From positions 806,001 through 870,000 of the forward strand of contig CM036759.1 in NCBI GenBank assembly GCA_020796225.1: a stretch of DNA of 64,000 nucleotides, read 5' to 3'. Origin of the DNA: Arion vulgaris (taxonomy: Eukaryota; Mollusca; Gastropoda; Stylommatophora; Arionidae). The position numbers and the translations under genes are program-made. The notes beneath the pieces were generated by a model, which saw only the letters and a program-made list of their open reading frames with translations, ran no database searches and was not told where the DNA came from. This document shows positions 1 through 11,589 of the stretch, piece by piece. Each line of letters begins with the position of its first letter. Position 1 is the first letter of the stretch.

Positions 1-632
1 AGGAATGTGTGGTTGAGTAAAATATGAGGAACATGTTGAGTAGAGAGACATAAAGAGAGACATGAAGGTAGAGAGATATGAGGAACATGTTGAGTAGAGA
101 GACATGAGAGACATGTTGAGTAGAGAGACTTGAGGAAACATGTTGAGAGAGAGACATGAAAAAACATGTTGAGTAGAGAGACATGAAAAACATGTTGAGT
201 GAGAAGAGAAAATAGGTAGAGAGACATGAAGAACATGTTGAGTAGAGAGACATGAAGAACATGTTGAGTAGAGAGACATGAGGTAGAGAGACATGAAGAA
301 CATGTTGAGTAGAGAGACATGAAGAACATGTTGAGTAGAGAGACATGAGGTAGAGAGACATGAAACATGTTGAGTAGAGAGACATAGAAGAGACATGAAG
401 AACATGTGGTAGAGAGACATGAAAACATGTTGAGTAGAGAGACATGAAGAATAAGATGTTGAGTAGAGAGATATGATGAACATGACTAGAGAGACATGAA
501 GAACGTTGAGTAGAAGAGGACTAGAGTAAGGAACATGAGTAGAGAGACATGAGGAACATGAGTAGAGAAGAGACAAATAGCGAAGATTGTGTTGAGTAGA
601 GAGACATGAAGTAGAGAGACATGAAGAACATG
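1..632. repeat. 26-bp minisatellite array (ANAPC1 intron)
   Basis: The unit AGTAGAGAGACATGAAGAAC plus ATGTTG is repeated about 24 times with many indels and truncated units. It begins before the window. It is intronic with respect to ANAPC1, downstream of the exon at 1866. Confidence 0.92.
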
Positions 633-764
633 TCAACTAAGTTCTACATTAGCAACATCTAGTACTAAGTTCTACATTACCAATGTCTTGAATGCTTCTC
701 TGTTCGCGGAGCCAGCAAACTTGAGAGCCAGAACAAAGCAGGCACCACTTGTGATGTTACAATG

Positions 765-1483
765 GGCTTGACTAGACAACCAGACAGAGATAATGAATAG
801 ATTTGACTAGACAACCAGACATATAGACAGACATAATGAATAGATTTGACTAGACAACCAGACATACAGACATAATGAATAGATTTGACTAGACAACCAG
901 ACATATAGACAGACATAATGAATAGACTTGACAAGACAACCAGACATATAGACAGACATAATGAATAGATTTGACTAGACAACCAGACATATAGACAGAC
1001 ATAATGAATAGATTTGACTAGACAACCAGACATATATAATGAATAGACTTGGACATATAGACAGACATAATGAATAGATTTGACTAGACAACCAGACATA
1101 ATGAATAGATTTGACTAAACAACCAGACATATAGACAGATATAATGAATAGATTTGATCAGAACAACTCAGACAAAAGTTCCATCGACAGACATAATGAA
1201 TAGATTTGACCAGAAAAAACAATCAGACACCAAAATAGACAGACATAATGAATAGATTTGACCAGACAATCAGACACATAGACAGACATAATGAATAGAT
1301 TTGACCAGACAATCAGACACATAGACAGACATAATGAATAGATTTAGACATCGAAAGACGACAAAAAAGACCCGACAATAAAAAAAGGGAAAAATATTTG
1401 ACCAGACAATCAGACACACATAATGAATAGATTTGACCAGACAATCAGACACATAGACAGACATAATGAATAGATTTGACTAG
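765..1483. repeat. 43-bp minisatellite array
   Basis: The unit ACAGACATAATGAATAGATT plus TGACTAGACAACCAGACATA and TAG is repeated about 16 times; a later sub-block uses a CAGACAATCAGACACATAG variant. Long minus-strand readings here (MSGCLVKSIHYVCL repeats) are repeat artefacts. Confidence 0.92.
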
Positions 1484-1559
1484 GTAACATCTAATTATTG
1501 GTTACTAAAGCAATGACATGGCAATATAAGCAGATCCCATATGTGTTCAGTATACTACA

Positions 1560-1837
1560 GCTGTCCATGTGATACTGTCCATGTGATACAGTCCATGTGG
1601 TACTGTCCATGTGATACTGTCCATGTGGTACTGTCCATGTGGTACTGTCCATTTGGGACTGTCCATATGGTACTGTCCATGTGATAATGTCCATGTGATA
1701 CTGTCCATGTGGTACTGTCCATGTGGTACTGTCCATGTGATACTGTCCATGTGGTACTGTCCATGTGGTACTGTCCATGTGATACTGTCCATGTGATACT
1801 GTCCATGTGATACTGTCCATGTGATACTGTGTAAAAG
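1560..1837. repeat. 14-bp minisatellite array
   Basis: About 20 tandem copies of GTCCATGTGATACT or GTCCATGTGGTACT, ending 28 bp from the ANAPC1 donor at 1866/1865. Readings in all frames are repetitive and non-coding in character. Confidence 0.93.
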
Positions 1838-1865
1838 TCAGGCAGCCAGACAGAGACAAATGTAC

Positions 1866-1947
1866 CTCATAGTTTGAAGGTCAATGGATGAGTCCAAGTC
1901 ATTCTCGTCTCCAGACTGACACTTGAGAAAGCATATTTGTTGACAAT
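1866..1947 (-). CDS. ANAPC1: ANAPC1 exon with a 1-base frame break
   Basis: The acceptor has a strong polypyrimidine tract (TTTTTTTTCAG) and the donor is GTACAT. In phase 0 the exon opens IVNKYAF. After a one-base shift near 1925 it reads LKCQSGDENDLDSSIDLQTM and ends AG. The second part matches the acidic xSEDxDxxxxxLQTxSQAH-like segment expected in APC1 shortly after the conserved VPxI. The exon is 82 nt where 83 would restore the frame, so either one base is missing from the assembly or this copy is mutated. The two leftover bases AG would start the Ser of SQAH in the next exon, which lies beyond the window. Confidence 0.7.
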
Positions 1948-2520
1948 CTGAAAAAAAATGTACATAATGAGTATGTGTATAATTTACTAGGAAGAAGACA
2001 ACAAAGGACATGGGTTTATCCTTATATTGCAAAAAGGATTCATAGACACTGCAGCAGCAATAGAAGGATATTCATAGTTATGGTTTGATGACCATTATGC
2101 ATATATAATGAGGCACAAATATTGGACTTGATATTTTTAAATTCATTTTAAAATCCTTTGTCCATATCCTATCATTCTACTTCAGGCCATCAATCTACAT
2201 ATAATGAATCAATATGCCAAGTTTCACTGAAATCCAGCAATCAACACCATAGTTATGCAACTTTAAAAAGATATATAATTTATGTACCATGGCGGCCATA
2301 TTGGATATCTAATTTGCATAATTAATTAATTAAGATTTTTTTATTGTGAAGTCCATACTTATACTATACCCCTGAAATTTTGATTCTGTGATGAAAATTA
2401 GAGTTTTTGACCCTACCATGTACCCATCTACCTTAAACCTTAGAAGCAGTGTTAAAAGTGAATAGGATGTTATTGGATAGTGGTTATCAGAGCTTACCTT
2501 ACATATTGCAGGTAAGCTCA

Positions 2521-2601
2521 TTAACTCCTTAAGGACCAAGAGCCACACTAAGTGGCATTTTTACTCTATAATTGCTTTTGCCTTGGTCCACTAAGAGTTA
2601 A
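2521..2601. mobile_element. TTAA-flanked hairpin MITE, about 73 bp
   Basis: TTAACTCCTTAAGGACCAAG (2521-2540) and CTTGGTCCACTAAGAGTTAA (2582-2601) are inverted, 16 of 20 matching, and each outer end is TTAA. A C-rich start after TTAA and the TTAA duplication suggest a piggyBac-mobilised miniature element. It is far shorter than the piggyBac copy at 35660 and has different ends. Confidence 0.6.
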
Positions 2602-2816
2602 CAGCCAGCCTCTATAAGCAGATGATGAATGATATGCAGATGTGACATGTCAAATGTGCAGCTATTATTTGCATCTCAAATAAGTTTAAGATGAAATTGT
2701 AATACAGAGTATGTTTACTGACATTAACCTGGTACACTTTGACTGAAAAAAACAACACAACAGTTGAACTATATAAAAATATACAATACAACAGAGAAGG
2801 TACAAAACACATCAAC

Positions 2817-2897
2817 CTAATTCTACAGATCTTACCATAGTCAGAAATAGAGGTATAATGAATGAAGGTATTATTCCCCAGAAACGGATTCCAAGCC
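2817..2897 (-). CDS. candidate ANAPC1 exon, unproven
   Basis: Between the exons at 48285 and 1947 about 50 APC1 residues are unaccounted for. This 81-nt block has a good acceptor (TTTTATTTTCAG before GCTAAC) and a good donor (GTAAGA after ATG). It is open in one frame, phase 0 to 0, reading ANSLLNWLGIRFWGIIPSFI and IPLFLTM. Spacing and phase suit the missing exon, and a loose LxxxLxxW..IxPS pattern resembles the LARxLIxWDxIxP segment, but similarity is weak. It could equally be chance. Alignment with molluscan ANAPC1 or a spliced read would decide. Confidence 0.25.
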
Positions 2898-3784
2898 AAT
2901 TCAAAAGAGAGTTAGCCTGAAAATAAAAATAAAATTGTTAGCATTTATTTATTATGATTTAAATGTTAGAAAATACAAATGGAAAGATGTTAATTTCAAA
3001 TAATCTGAAAAATGAAACAACATATATAGCAGTTGATTTTGTTTAGGTTAAATGCATATTATTGTACCTGGTCAACAAATTATGCAGTCAAGCTTCTTGT
3101 GTTTACTGTATTCCTTAGAATATTGATAAACCAAGTAAGTTAAAATAACAGACCTCAGCTTATTTGTGGCAAACCTATAGATCTGAGGTAGGCCACTTCT
3201 TATATGACAGGGACAGGCCTGAAAGATTTGGGGATACAGAGAATCAGACACTCTCATATACTCAGCCCTCGATAAATTACTTAATTTGCATGTGCAAGCT
3301 AACATAATGTAGTAATGATATTACTGAAAGAAAGTAGAGGACAGAAATGAGAGAGAGAGAGATAGACGGAGAAATTAAAAAGACATTATAAATGAGTAGC
3401 TTACTGATTCTATAAGATCCCTACAAATACTATCAAGTAAACAAATGTAAAAACAGTTAACAAAATAGAAATGCTAGTTTTTTTTTAATCAGCTGAAGGT
3501 GGGTCTAACAAAATAATGTAGACAGACACAGTTTTACATCACCTCTGATTTTTCAGATTTCTTGGAAACTGACCAGAGAATTATAGGTGCACACAAACAC
3601 ACAATTGTGACACTAATAAATCTTTTCTTGATTACATCTGGGTGGTCTCTGTAATTTTATACAATGGATTCATTATTGCAAAACTATGGGTGAATCTAAA
3701 AACTCTAAATATAAAATATGTTTTCAGGTGCAGAGCAACTTGGGTTGAGCAATATAAGCAACTTGACTATGCTGTCATCACAAA

Positions 3785-4270
3785 GTGTTCAGTTGGGCTT
3801 CCTCATCATCATCAAGTTGCATGTCCCTTCCGGAACTTGGCTCCCATGACAACAGTCCTGAAAAACTCTTGGTTCTGTACGAGTTGACAAACGGCAGCAG
3901 CAGTCATTCTCAGATCGTCAATATCTTGCATCGATTGTCTTCTAGGTCTTTCTCTCATTCTTCTTCCAGGCACCATTCCCTCTAAAATTATCTTCTCTAG
4001 GCACTCATGTCGTTTGATGTGTCCAAAATATTTAATTTTCCTTGATTTTACGCTTTTTAATAGCCAACTCTCTCTAATATCAAGCTATTGCAGAACAGAA
4101 GCTTTTCTCTGTCCATGATATTCTAAGTACTCTTCTGTAGCATTTGCATTAAAAGGCATTAATGATCTTATCCCCCACTCTGTCAATGGTCAATGTCTCA
4201 CAACCAAATGTTGTCAAGGGAAAAACGAATGCTCTTAAACACTTGATTTTTTTGTTCTTATGTCAGTTCC
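3785..4270 (-). mobile_element. LINE RT C-terminal remnant
   Basis: Minus-strand pieces CKCYRRVLRISWTEK (about 4130), TTFGCETLTIDRVGDK (about 4190) and KRKIKENIFWTHQTT-like sequence fit the tail of a LINE RT (xxCYRRxLRIxWT..). Heavily frame-shifted. Confidence 0.5.
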
Positions 4271-4689
4271 CTTTCATAGGTTAGTTCGTTCTTTTAGGAG
4301 TTGGTCAGTTGATCTTACAGAATAAAATAACTGATCTTGCTAGGGGTTGAAAATGTCCTCAAGATCGAGCGATCATGTCCTAAATAACTAAACATCCGTA
4401 ACTCAGATTATCAAATATGGACATTACAAAGTTTACGCTTCATATTATAATAGTTAAATACAACAGAGAGTACAACAATAAACTTAAAGTCCTTGCATAA
4501 ATAATTTACCAAGAGTCGCTTTACAGGCTTAGACCCAACAGGTCTACTACAAGCATGGTTTTCCTCACTAAGGTTGCTTGTAGAAATGTGAAGAGAGCAG
4601 AGAAAACCACTGAATATTGTGACTGTCTTCATTTACTTCCAAAAAGGCAATCCTGCGAGCAGAGATGGCCTTTCTGAAATCCTAGTGAA

Positions 4690-5150
4690 GATTGGGTGCC
4701 CACTCACCATGCTCTTCTTCTTCACCCTTCGACCCTAGAGAAGCATATGTCCGCAACCAAAGCCTTCCAAGCCCGGCTATCCAAGGCCATCTTTTCCAGA
4801 TCTCTCCACATTTTCTTGCATTCCGTCTCCAACTCCCATCTCCAGGGTCTTCCCTAACTCTATTGCCCTGGGGTTCCATTGGAGAGCCTGTCTTGTGATG
4901 CTGTTAGGGGATTTCCTCAGTCAGTGTGTGTCCTATCCAATATCCATCGCCACCTTCTGCTCCTTAGCCTTATCTCTTGTTCCACCTGTCATATAATCAG
5001 AGTAATCTGTTCTATTCCAGACATCCCAGGCATCTATGGATGAATGTCTGCAATTTTTGGTGTTCCCTTAGTTGTTATCCATGTCTCCGCACCATATAGA
5101 AGGACAGCCTTGACATTTGAGTTAAATATCATTATCTTAGTTATTATTCC
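4690..5150 (-). mobile_element. LINE RT C-terminal remnant
   Basis: Minus-strand AWDVWNRTDYSDYMTGGTRD (about 5010), then NSITRQALQWNPQGNRVRED with a frame change into MGVGDGMQENVERSGKDG. The RQALQWNPQGxR block followed by a WRR.L-like region is typical of LINE C-termini. No intact reading. Confidence 0.5.
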
Positions 5151-5444
5151 TGATCATTCTTGAACTCCTTAAGTGTTAAGTTACCATCTTAGCAGGTCTT
5201 AGCTGCGATCACCGATATAGTAAAATTGATATAGTACCTATCAAGTGGCACAGCTCTATAGTCCCTCGGGATGAAAGAGGCATACTAATATATGATATAC
5301 TAATATATATTAGTTAGCCATTCTGAAAATCTAAATATAACAATGTATAGTATAACAATGTATAGTATGATTCACTATCAAGATATGTGGATTAGGATAC
5401 TCATTGTGAGTCAATGCTGACACACAACATCCTCTGCACTTGGA

Positions 5445-6380
5445 AATAAAGAGACAAAAGGAAATAGGTTAAAAAGAGGAAAATCTTGGATGGGTCAGGC
5501 CGAGGACTGTATTGAACAGGTGTGTACACTTGAAGACATTGATCCCGGTGAAGAATGGATACCAGTGCCAAGAGCAATCGCTACATCCTTTTCTGTATGC
5601 ATCGAACTTGATAAAGAATGCAGGCAACGCAACCCACTTGTTGTGGAGGCAGAGGTTCAGGCATTAATTTCTGAGAACGCATCTGAGCATGATGTAATCA
5701 TTTATACGGATGGTTCGGTGATTCGACATGTGCGGAGCTCGTGGGCTTTCACTGCTCAGGTCGGAGGTGATGTTGTGAAGGAAGACAGTGGTGGTTTTGC
5801 CGTGACTACAAGCAGTCTCACTATGGAAATCATGGCGGTTACCAAAGCGATGATTTGGCTAGAATCACAGACTTTTATCCATGCATGTTTTCTCAGTGAC
5901 TCAATGAGTATGCTCAGGAAGATTGAAACAGGATGGGCTAGGAGACATTGGATAGAATCGCTGGGGAGGTCTAAGCTGACAAGGATCAGTTTTATTTTTG
6001 TGCCAGGGCATGCAGGTGTAAAGGGGAATGAGCGTGCGGATAGGCTTGCAGGTATGGCTGCTGTCCAAAGCGGACGAGCAATGGACCAGGCTGATATTAT
6101 AAATTCCTTAAGGGAGAGAGGGCGTGTACATGATTCAGGTGATAGCGGTGAATCCACAACACTAACCAGACTGCAAGACCTCAAAGTTAAGTGTGGTGTA
6201 GCTCGACAAGAACGCTATGCTGGCAGACAAAGAAGAATTGTAAACCAACAAAGAACCGGTGTCGTTAGTCGCCACACACTGATGGACATACTGAGGGAGA
6301 GATCGGAGCACTTATGGACTAATTTGTTCGACGTGCAGTGATGGTGATCCGACGACTAAACTAAACTAAACTAAACACAT
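5445..6380 (+). mobile_element. LINE-I 3' end with RNase H domain
   Basis: 5'-truncated copy of a LINE whose ORF ends in an RNase H. The open reading 5490-6341 (283 codons) runs without a stop. RNase H catalytic residues are visible: YTDGS (Asp), SLTMEIMAV (Glu), SDSMSML (Asp) and FVPGHAGVKGNERADRLAG (His/Asp). Upstream GKSWMGQAEDCIEQVC also occurs in the copy at 45525. After the stop a (CTAAA)n tail runs to about 6376. RNase H in a non-LTR element points to the I/R1-like group. Best-preserved LINE-I fragment in the window. Confidence 0.85.
5490..6341 (+). CDS. RNase H domain fragment of LINE-I (truncated ORF2)
   Basis: ATG 5490 is only the first internal Met after truncation; sense sequence continues upstream to about 5445. 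Residues about 65-190 are the ribonuclease H fold, which degrades the RNA of the RNA:DNA hybrid during retrotransposition. Residues 190-283 form a basic tail with GRQRRIVNQQRTGVVSRHTL and RSEHLWTNLF. Other copies end in LEHLWTCPECxDN, but here the final Cys motif is altered (LWTNLFDVQ). Its uninterrupted state suggests a recent insertion or chance survival; no evidence of host use. Confidence 0.75.
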   Translation: MGQAEDCIEQVCTLEDIDPGEEWIPVPRAIATSFSVCIELDKECRQRNPLVVEAEVQALISENASEHDVIIYTDGSVIRHVRSSWAFTAQVGGDVVKEDSGGFAVTTSSLTMEIMAVTKAMIWLESQTFIHACFLSDSMSMLRKIETGWARRHWIESLGRSKLTRISFIFVPGHAGVKGNERADRLAGMAAVQSGRAMDQADIINSLRERGRVHDSGDSGESTTLTRLQDLKVKCGVARQERYAGRQRRIVNQQRTGVVSRHTLMDILRERSEHLWTNLFDVQ

Positions 6381-6384
6381 TATC

Positions 6385-8285
6385 GATAATAGGTGTAAAG
6401 GAAAAGTACTAGTCGAGAAAATTGAGATGCATATGTCCCTCATGACATAAACCAGTGCGTTCATATTATACCTGTTTTTGCTTCTTGTAGATTTACCCCA
6501 AAATATAGGCTTCAACGTACAATCCAGCGAACAAAAAACAGAGTAAAACTGCCTGCCATGTAGGCAAGTTAAACTCGGTGTCCATCATCTTCGTTCAACA
6601 TTGAAAAATATAACTGGATTGGATTAAGTTTCAGTGTTTGGAAATTATTCAGGATACTTGGACAAATGTGCAATTAATACGTTTGAATATCAATTTCAGT
6701 GTCAGTTTATTGTTATTTTATTAATTTAATTCAATAATAATTTTTTGTTGGTGTCAACTTCATATCTTCAATCATTCCATATTTAACTAGTTTTATTCTC
6801 ATGCATTTAAAATACTCATTCTGCGCGTATTGTCTGCTGTAACTCAAGTCACTTTGTGTTATTAAATTGAGATAAAAAAAACGTCTTAGTTATGTTTGCA
6901 AAAATGTATAATGGAGTGTATTTGGTGTTCAGAAAAAGACAAAAGCTACTGAGAGTTTTCATAAACAAATTATTCATTGCCCAACTGTTTTTCATACAAC
7001 GGTGGCGCCGTCTTTCTTTGCCTGCTTTGCCGTAACGATTTCCTTCAGTACGGTTTTTGGCTGTGCTCTGTCTGGTTATGTCAACATGTCACCTTGAACA
7101 TAAAAAGAGTATTGTTCAACGCAATCTTTCTTCCAACGTTGTGTTATCAGTGCCAAACCTGGACGCTCACATCAAATGATAGAAGAAAACTAGTCACGAC
7201 AGAGATGACTACGCAGAATGCTGGAAATAACAAAAAGATACCGGTTGAGAAATGTAAACATCAGGGAAAAAAGTGGTTTCAACGTCAGTACTAAACTTCA
7301 TCAAATAACAACACATTAAATGGTTCAGCCAAAGATTACCAACAGACAGTGGCACCCCAAAGAGCAATGTTACTCAGATATAATGGATACAAAGCAAAAG
7401 GTCAGTCTCACCAAAGGTAAACCTCGGAGATGAGTCGACCAAAGATACTGTTTATGAAACGCACACAAAAGCCCGTTCTAGAAATCTATATTTATCCTGA
7501 CACTTGAAGCAAAACAGGATTGGAGAAAAGAACGATATATGTTTATGGGTTAACATTTGCTTTTTACCTTTTTCAGCAGTATGTTTTATTTTTAACGTAT
7601 TTATTACTTGTTCATTTATGTTATTCCTGTTTCAGTGAAATGCTCCCACTTCTTCAATAAACTTATATCTTGAAGTCAGCAGTCGTATTTTCTAGTTGCT
7701 TGTTCAGAGTCTATGGTTATGTGTCAAGGTAGCTGATGACTACAGCAGCTGGCGACACGTTGTATATTATTATTAGCTTTACTATCCAGCTAGGAAAGTC
7801 GTTTCGTGTAGAACATTTTAGACCGTACGGCTCTCAGGTCGACTCAGCTTCAATTGTGTACGAGTATACGAGAGAAACACTGGAAATGAATGGTGATATT
7901 GACCCCATCAACCAACCTGTGCCGTACAAAACTTCGGTCTATAACCGAATTCTCCAATTATGCCTAATGGTATCAAAACCGTCTCCTTGGCAAAGAAATT
8001 TTAATTTTAATTACAATTGGTATTCTTTGTTTACATATGATGCAACTACATTCGTTACCGTTTAACAACTGCACATGATCAATGGCTCAGTGTAATGACT
8101 CACTGAACACCGGGAAATGTGTACATTTTAAAACCGATATAACTAAGTCATAACTCGGTAAAGAAGCAAGAGTTGGAAATGGTCACGCATTTCTGCAAGA
8201 ATAAAGTATCAAAATGTCTTGACTCCAGAGCTTTTTCGTCATCAAGATTTTCATGTGACACGCAAACAAGCAGTTTTGAAGTTAA
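6385..8285. other. intronic; nothing recognised except LINE-D at 7090-7545
   Basis: AT-rich. The open reading at 7736-8065 (109 codons) has no recognisable domain, no repeat copy in the window and no codon-usage sign that I can judge. Confidence 0.5.
7090..7545 (+). mobile_element. LINE-D 3' fragment
   Basis: Plus-strand FLPTLCYQCQTWTLTSNDRR, KLVTTEM, then RYRLRNVNIREKSGF-like and TNRQWHPKEQC readings; the 3' end (GAAACGCACACAAAAGCCCG) matches the copies at 26495 and 36850. 5'-truncated and frame-broken. Confidence 0.6.
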
Positions 8286-8289
8286 GATT

Positions 8290-9025
8290 CGCATGTGTTA
8301 TTATCCAGAATTTAGGCGATAAGATTGTGACAAAACATAACTACAAATGCCTGAGCCTGAATATTAAAAAGAAAGAAGTTAAAAATTATCTTTAAAAAGC
8401 AGAATTCGACAAAATGCACCATCACAGTAATTGGAACGGAGCTAAATCAAGTACATCAATTTAAGTACCTCGGAGTACTTATATCATCAGGTGGCAGGTG
8501 CAGATAAGACATAAAGAGCAGAATAGTGCAGGCCAAAACAACGTTCCAGAACATGAGAAGCATGATATTTAACAAGTCACTGTGAATTGAGGTCATAATG
8601 AGAGACTGACATACGTATGCGAGGCACGAACAGTAAGCAAATAGAGAAAACAATATCTGTAGACCACAGAAATGTGGTTTTACAAAAGAATGGTGAGAAT
8701 CCCATGGACTCATGGTTCATAAAATGACGAATGTGGGGTTGTTGAATGAAGCCAAGACATAAAGAAAGAGATAAAAAAAATGAGGTAGTCATCATATATC
8801 GGACATTTAATGAGAAGGGGTGGCTTAGAACACACAATGAGAACCAGTAAAATAGAGGTGAAACGAGACAGAGGAAGACAGAGAGAGAAAATTTTGGACA
8901 TCCTGACTTCATGGCACGGAGGAGAGTCAACATCTGAGATGATAGCAAACACCAGGGACAGAGACTTGAGGACATGTGCGAGCGCTTATACCAGCCGGCG
9001 TCGCACCTGATGATGATGATATGTT
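8290..9025 (+). mobile_element. LINE-B 3' fragment with (GATGAT)n tail
   Basis: Plus-strand FKYLGVLISSGG (about 8470), KSRIVQAKTTFQNMRSMIFN, then an open C-terminal stretch at 8810-9010 with RGGLEHTMRTSKIEVKRDRG, RQREKILDILTSWHGGESTS and ANTRDRDLRTCASAYTSRRR. These are LINE RT C-terminal patterns. The end is TGATGATGATGATAT. A second copy lies at 15155-15882. Confidence 0.65.
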
Positions 9026-9199
9026 ATTACATGCCTTATAAATATGAACAACTGACATTCAGTAAACACAATATTACAAAAATGAGGAAACAATGTAACA
9101 AGACAAGTTTTGATGGACAATAAATCTGAAACAAGGAAGAAAACCTAACAATACAATTAGCAGTAGGCATTACCTATTTTTAATACCTATATTCAACAA

Positions 9200-9440
9200 G
9201 TCCTTATATGGTCATCTGTTGGGAAAAGAAAACGTGGAAGACCTAAGACCACTATACGAGGAACAATCCTACAAGAAATTAAACTATTGGGATGTAAAAC
9301 CATACGTGATCTCCAACTGCTAGCAACGAACCGCATCACATGGATATCTAAAACCTCTGCCCTATGTGCCGCCTTTGGCACGAAAGGAACAAACTAACTA
9401 ACTAACTAACTAACTACTAACTAACTAACTAACTAACTAC
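9200..9440 (+). mobile_element. LINE-C 3' fragment with (AACT)n tail
   Basis: The plus reading GKRKRGRPKTTIRGTILQEI then LLGCKTIRDLQLLATNRITW and ISKTSALCAAFGTKGTN ends at a stop followed by about 12 CTAA/AACT repeats. GKRKRGRPKTT is the standard basic tail of several LINE RTs. The opposite-strand copy is at 40893-41225. Confidence 0.7.
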
Positions 9441-9917
9441 ATTTAATGATTTGATTTTATACGTTATGGTTACACCGATTGAAATATATATTTCAGTTAG
9501 ATTGCTTCTGGCAGCATACAGCTGACATTAGTTTTATTGAATTTTATGTGGGTGGTAGAAAGGGGTGGGGGGTACAATTTGTAGACTTCTGTGTTATTAA
9601 TTTGACAAATGAAGCAGCCATACTAAACTCTCTATACACACAACGTTGTGTCAAATTTACCATGCCACTGTCTTAGCATGTTCTATGCAGTTCATTTTGT
9701 GTGTTATTTGGCTCTAGTTTTTAATCATCGATACTAGAGATGCAAGAGACAACGATAGTGTTAACATTCTAAGAATTCACTATAGGAAGGGACTCTTGTC
9801 ACGTAATATCGAGGTAAAAATGGGCAGACGATAAAATATTTTTTGAACTTGAGTTGTATGCTATAGATGACTTCACACACTTTATGTTTGGTTTAAATTA
9901 GTTATTGTTTTCATAAG

Positions 9918-10066
9918 TGGCGGCTCGTGTTCACTTTTGTTGGTGGAGCGAGACACACATTTTGGGAATAATCATGGTTTTGGTTGTTATATTTTAATTT
10001 ATTAAATAATAAATACCCGTTACACATTATTTTTGGTGGGGATTGGCCCTTAATGACGAGCCGCCA
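9918..10066. mobile_element. MITE candidate with 11-bp inverted ends
   Basis: TGGCGGCTCGT (9918-9928) and ACGAGCCGCCA (10056-10066) are perfectly inverted and 149 bp apart, enclosing AT-rich non-coding sequence. No clear target duplication is visible, though GTTTTCAT occurs just outside each end. The superfamily cannot be assigned. Confidence 0.55.
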
Positions 10067-11589
10067 TTGGTTTTCATGCACTTAAGTGAAATAATACAAC
10101 AGCCGCGCCATGTAGTAGTTATGTTATAGTCCGTCACATCAGTCAGTATACTACTGACGAAGCAATAAACGTACTTCAGTTAGTGGAACAATTACATTTG
10201 CTGCATATTAATCACATCATTAACAGCAGACATTTAGCAATATATGTTCTAATAACAACTAATTTTTGTTGTTGCTGGTTTAGAGTGGGGAATGGTTTTA
10301 GTTTTATCAGAATATTTGAGATACTATAGAATCAATCAAGCTGTCACATGTAAGCAGAATGTTCTTTTCAACAATATGAGTAGTTGATTAACAAATTTGC
10401 ATTCCTACTATTGTCTTCAATTTGTAAGTGTCGGACAAGAATATATCAAATGTCCTCAGTTGCAATTTGGATCTCTTACAGAAATTATATCATAAATTAT
10501 TTCAAGCAATTATATGGTGATTGCGGTCACAGCACACGCGTCAAGCAAAAATATTGAACAGGCTTCCATGATTGCCATGGCAACATTGACAACAGTACTA
10601 ACCCAATAACACTAGTATTATTTCAGTAGTGCATGTTAGTGCAAGATTTCAAGAGTGTATTTTGCCTGAATTTTCAATTTTATATCGATGCTGAACTTTT
10701 ATTATTTGCATGCAAGACGGTTGCACGACATTACATGACAGACATCACTACTGGAAATAATAATAAGTACTTAGAGCATGTTTAAAACAGCCGTTCATGT
10801 GCGTCATGAGATCTTTATAAGCCATCATTTCCTGCCACTGAGAATCGAGGAAATAAAAGATAAATATTGTGAAATCGGTACGCACATATTTTGATTACTT
10901 TTTTTTAATGAAAAGAAATAAAACGCAAAAACCAATTGCGACTAATTCACTCGTGTGTTTCATCACGAAGCTTCAAGACTAGAAACTGACGCACAAGTGA
11001 TTGGTATTTTGTCTGCTGTGTTTATCAGGAGTGTGATAACCCACTGCATTGAATTGTGCTAGGTAAGTTGAGACAGTTTATTGAGATATGTACGTAGATT
11101 TTAAAATATGTCTAATTTCGGTTGCAATGTTGCAATGTATTGTGTGAAATTTAACATTTTTACAAACATATGTTTTTAGTTTAAAATATATTAAAATAAT
11201 CAATAGCATAAAAGCTGTAAATGAAGAGTGTTATTATTAGTTTGTTCATTGATTTATGAATGACATTTGTTATAATATCATTTCTTTTTATTACAAGTAG
11301 AGGTAGCCGTATATATCTAGACTTGGGTCGAGGTTAGCGTAACACAAACCACGTTCTGAAGCAGCTGCGAAAAGTATGAACTTTGATAAATTAATTTTTC
11401 ATGTACTTGACTTAAGATTACATATACGTGTTCTATAAACGAAAACGTTTTTGTTGCGATGCTATTCAAGCATCACTTTGTTATATGTGTTAAAACACAC
11501 CGCCCAGTTTGTACAATTGGTGAAACACGTAAAAATGATCATGTGCGGCTGAGCAACAGGTAATACATACGATTATCATATCAGACTCG

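Larger units (their letters stand above)
1950..3780. other. intronic, mostly unrecognised
   Basis: Apart from the MITE at 2521 and the candidate exon at 2817, there is AT-rich sequence with one GGCGGCCATATTGGAT motif at about 2290, a short hairpin GAGCTTACCT/AGGTAAGCTC at 2491-2519 and a GA-rich run at 3349. Reading frames are short. A minus reading around 3105-3300 was considered and not accepted as an exon. Confidence 0.6.

Noticed and set aside
1491..1859. Reading with MDSITWTVSHGQY repeats
   Set aside because: 14-bp minisatellite read in several frames at once; no coding signal.
3105..3300. Minus-strand reading RAEYMRVSDSLYPQ as the missing ANAPC1 exon
   Set aside because: It loosely resembles ADWLRAPDTMYLL, but continues without similarity and lacks a convincing acceptor tract.
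7736..8065. 109-codon plus-strand reading as a gene
   Set aside because: No recognisable domain, no splice partners, lies in a transposon-rich intron; length is expected by chance.
8456..8975. Minus-strand Cys/Phe/Ser-rich readings as signal-anchored proteins
   Set aside because: They are antisense to the LINE-B RT C-terminal fragment.
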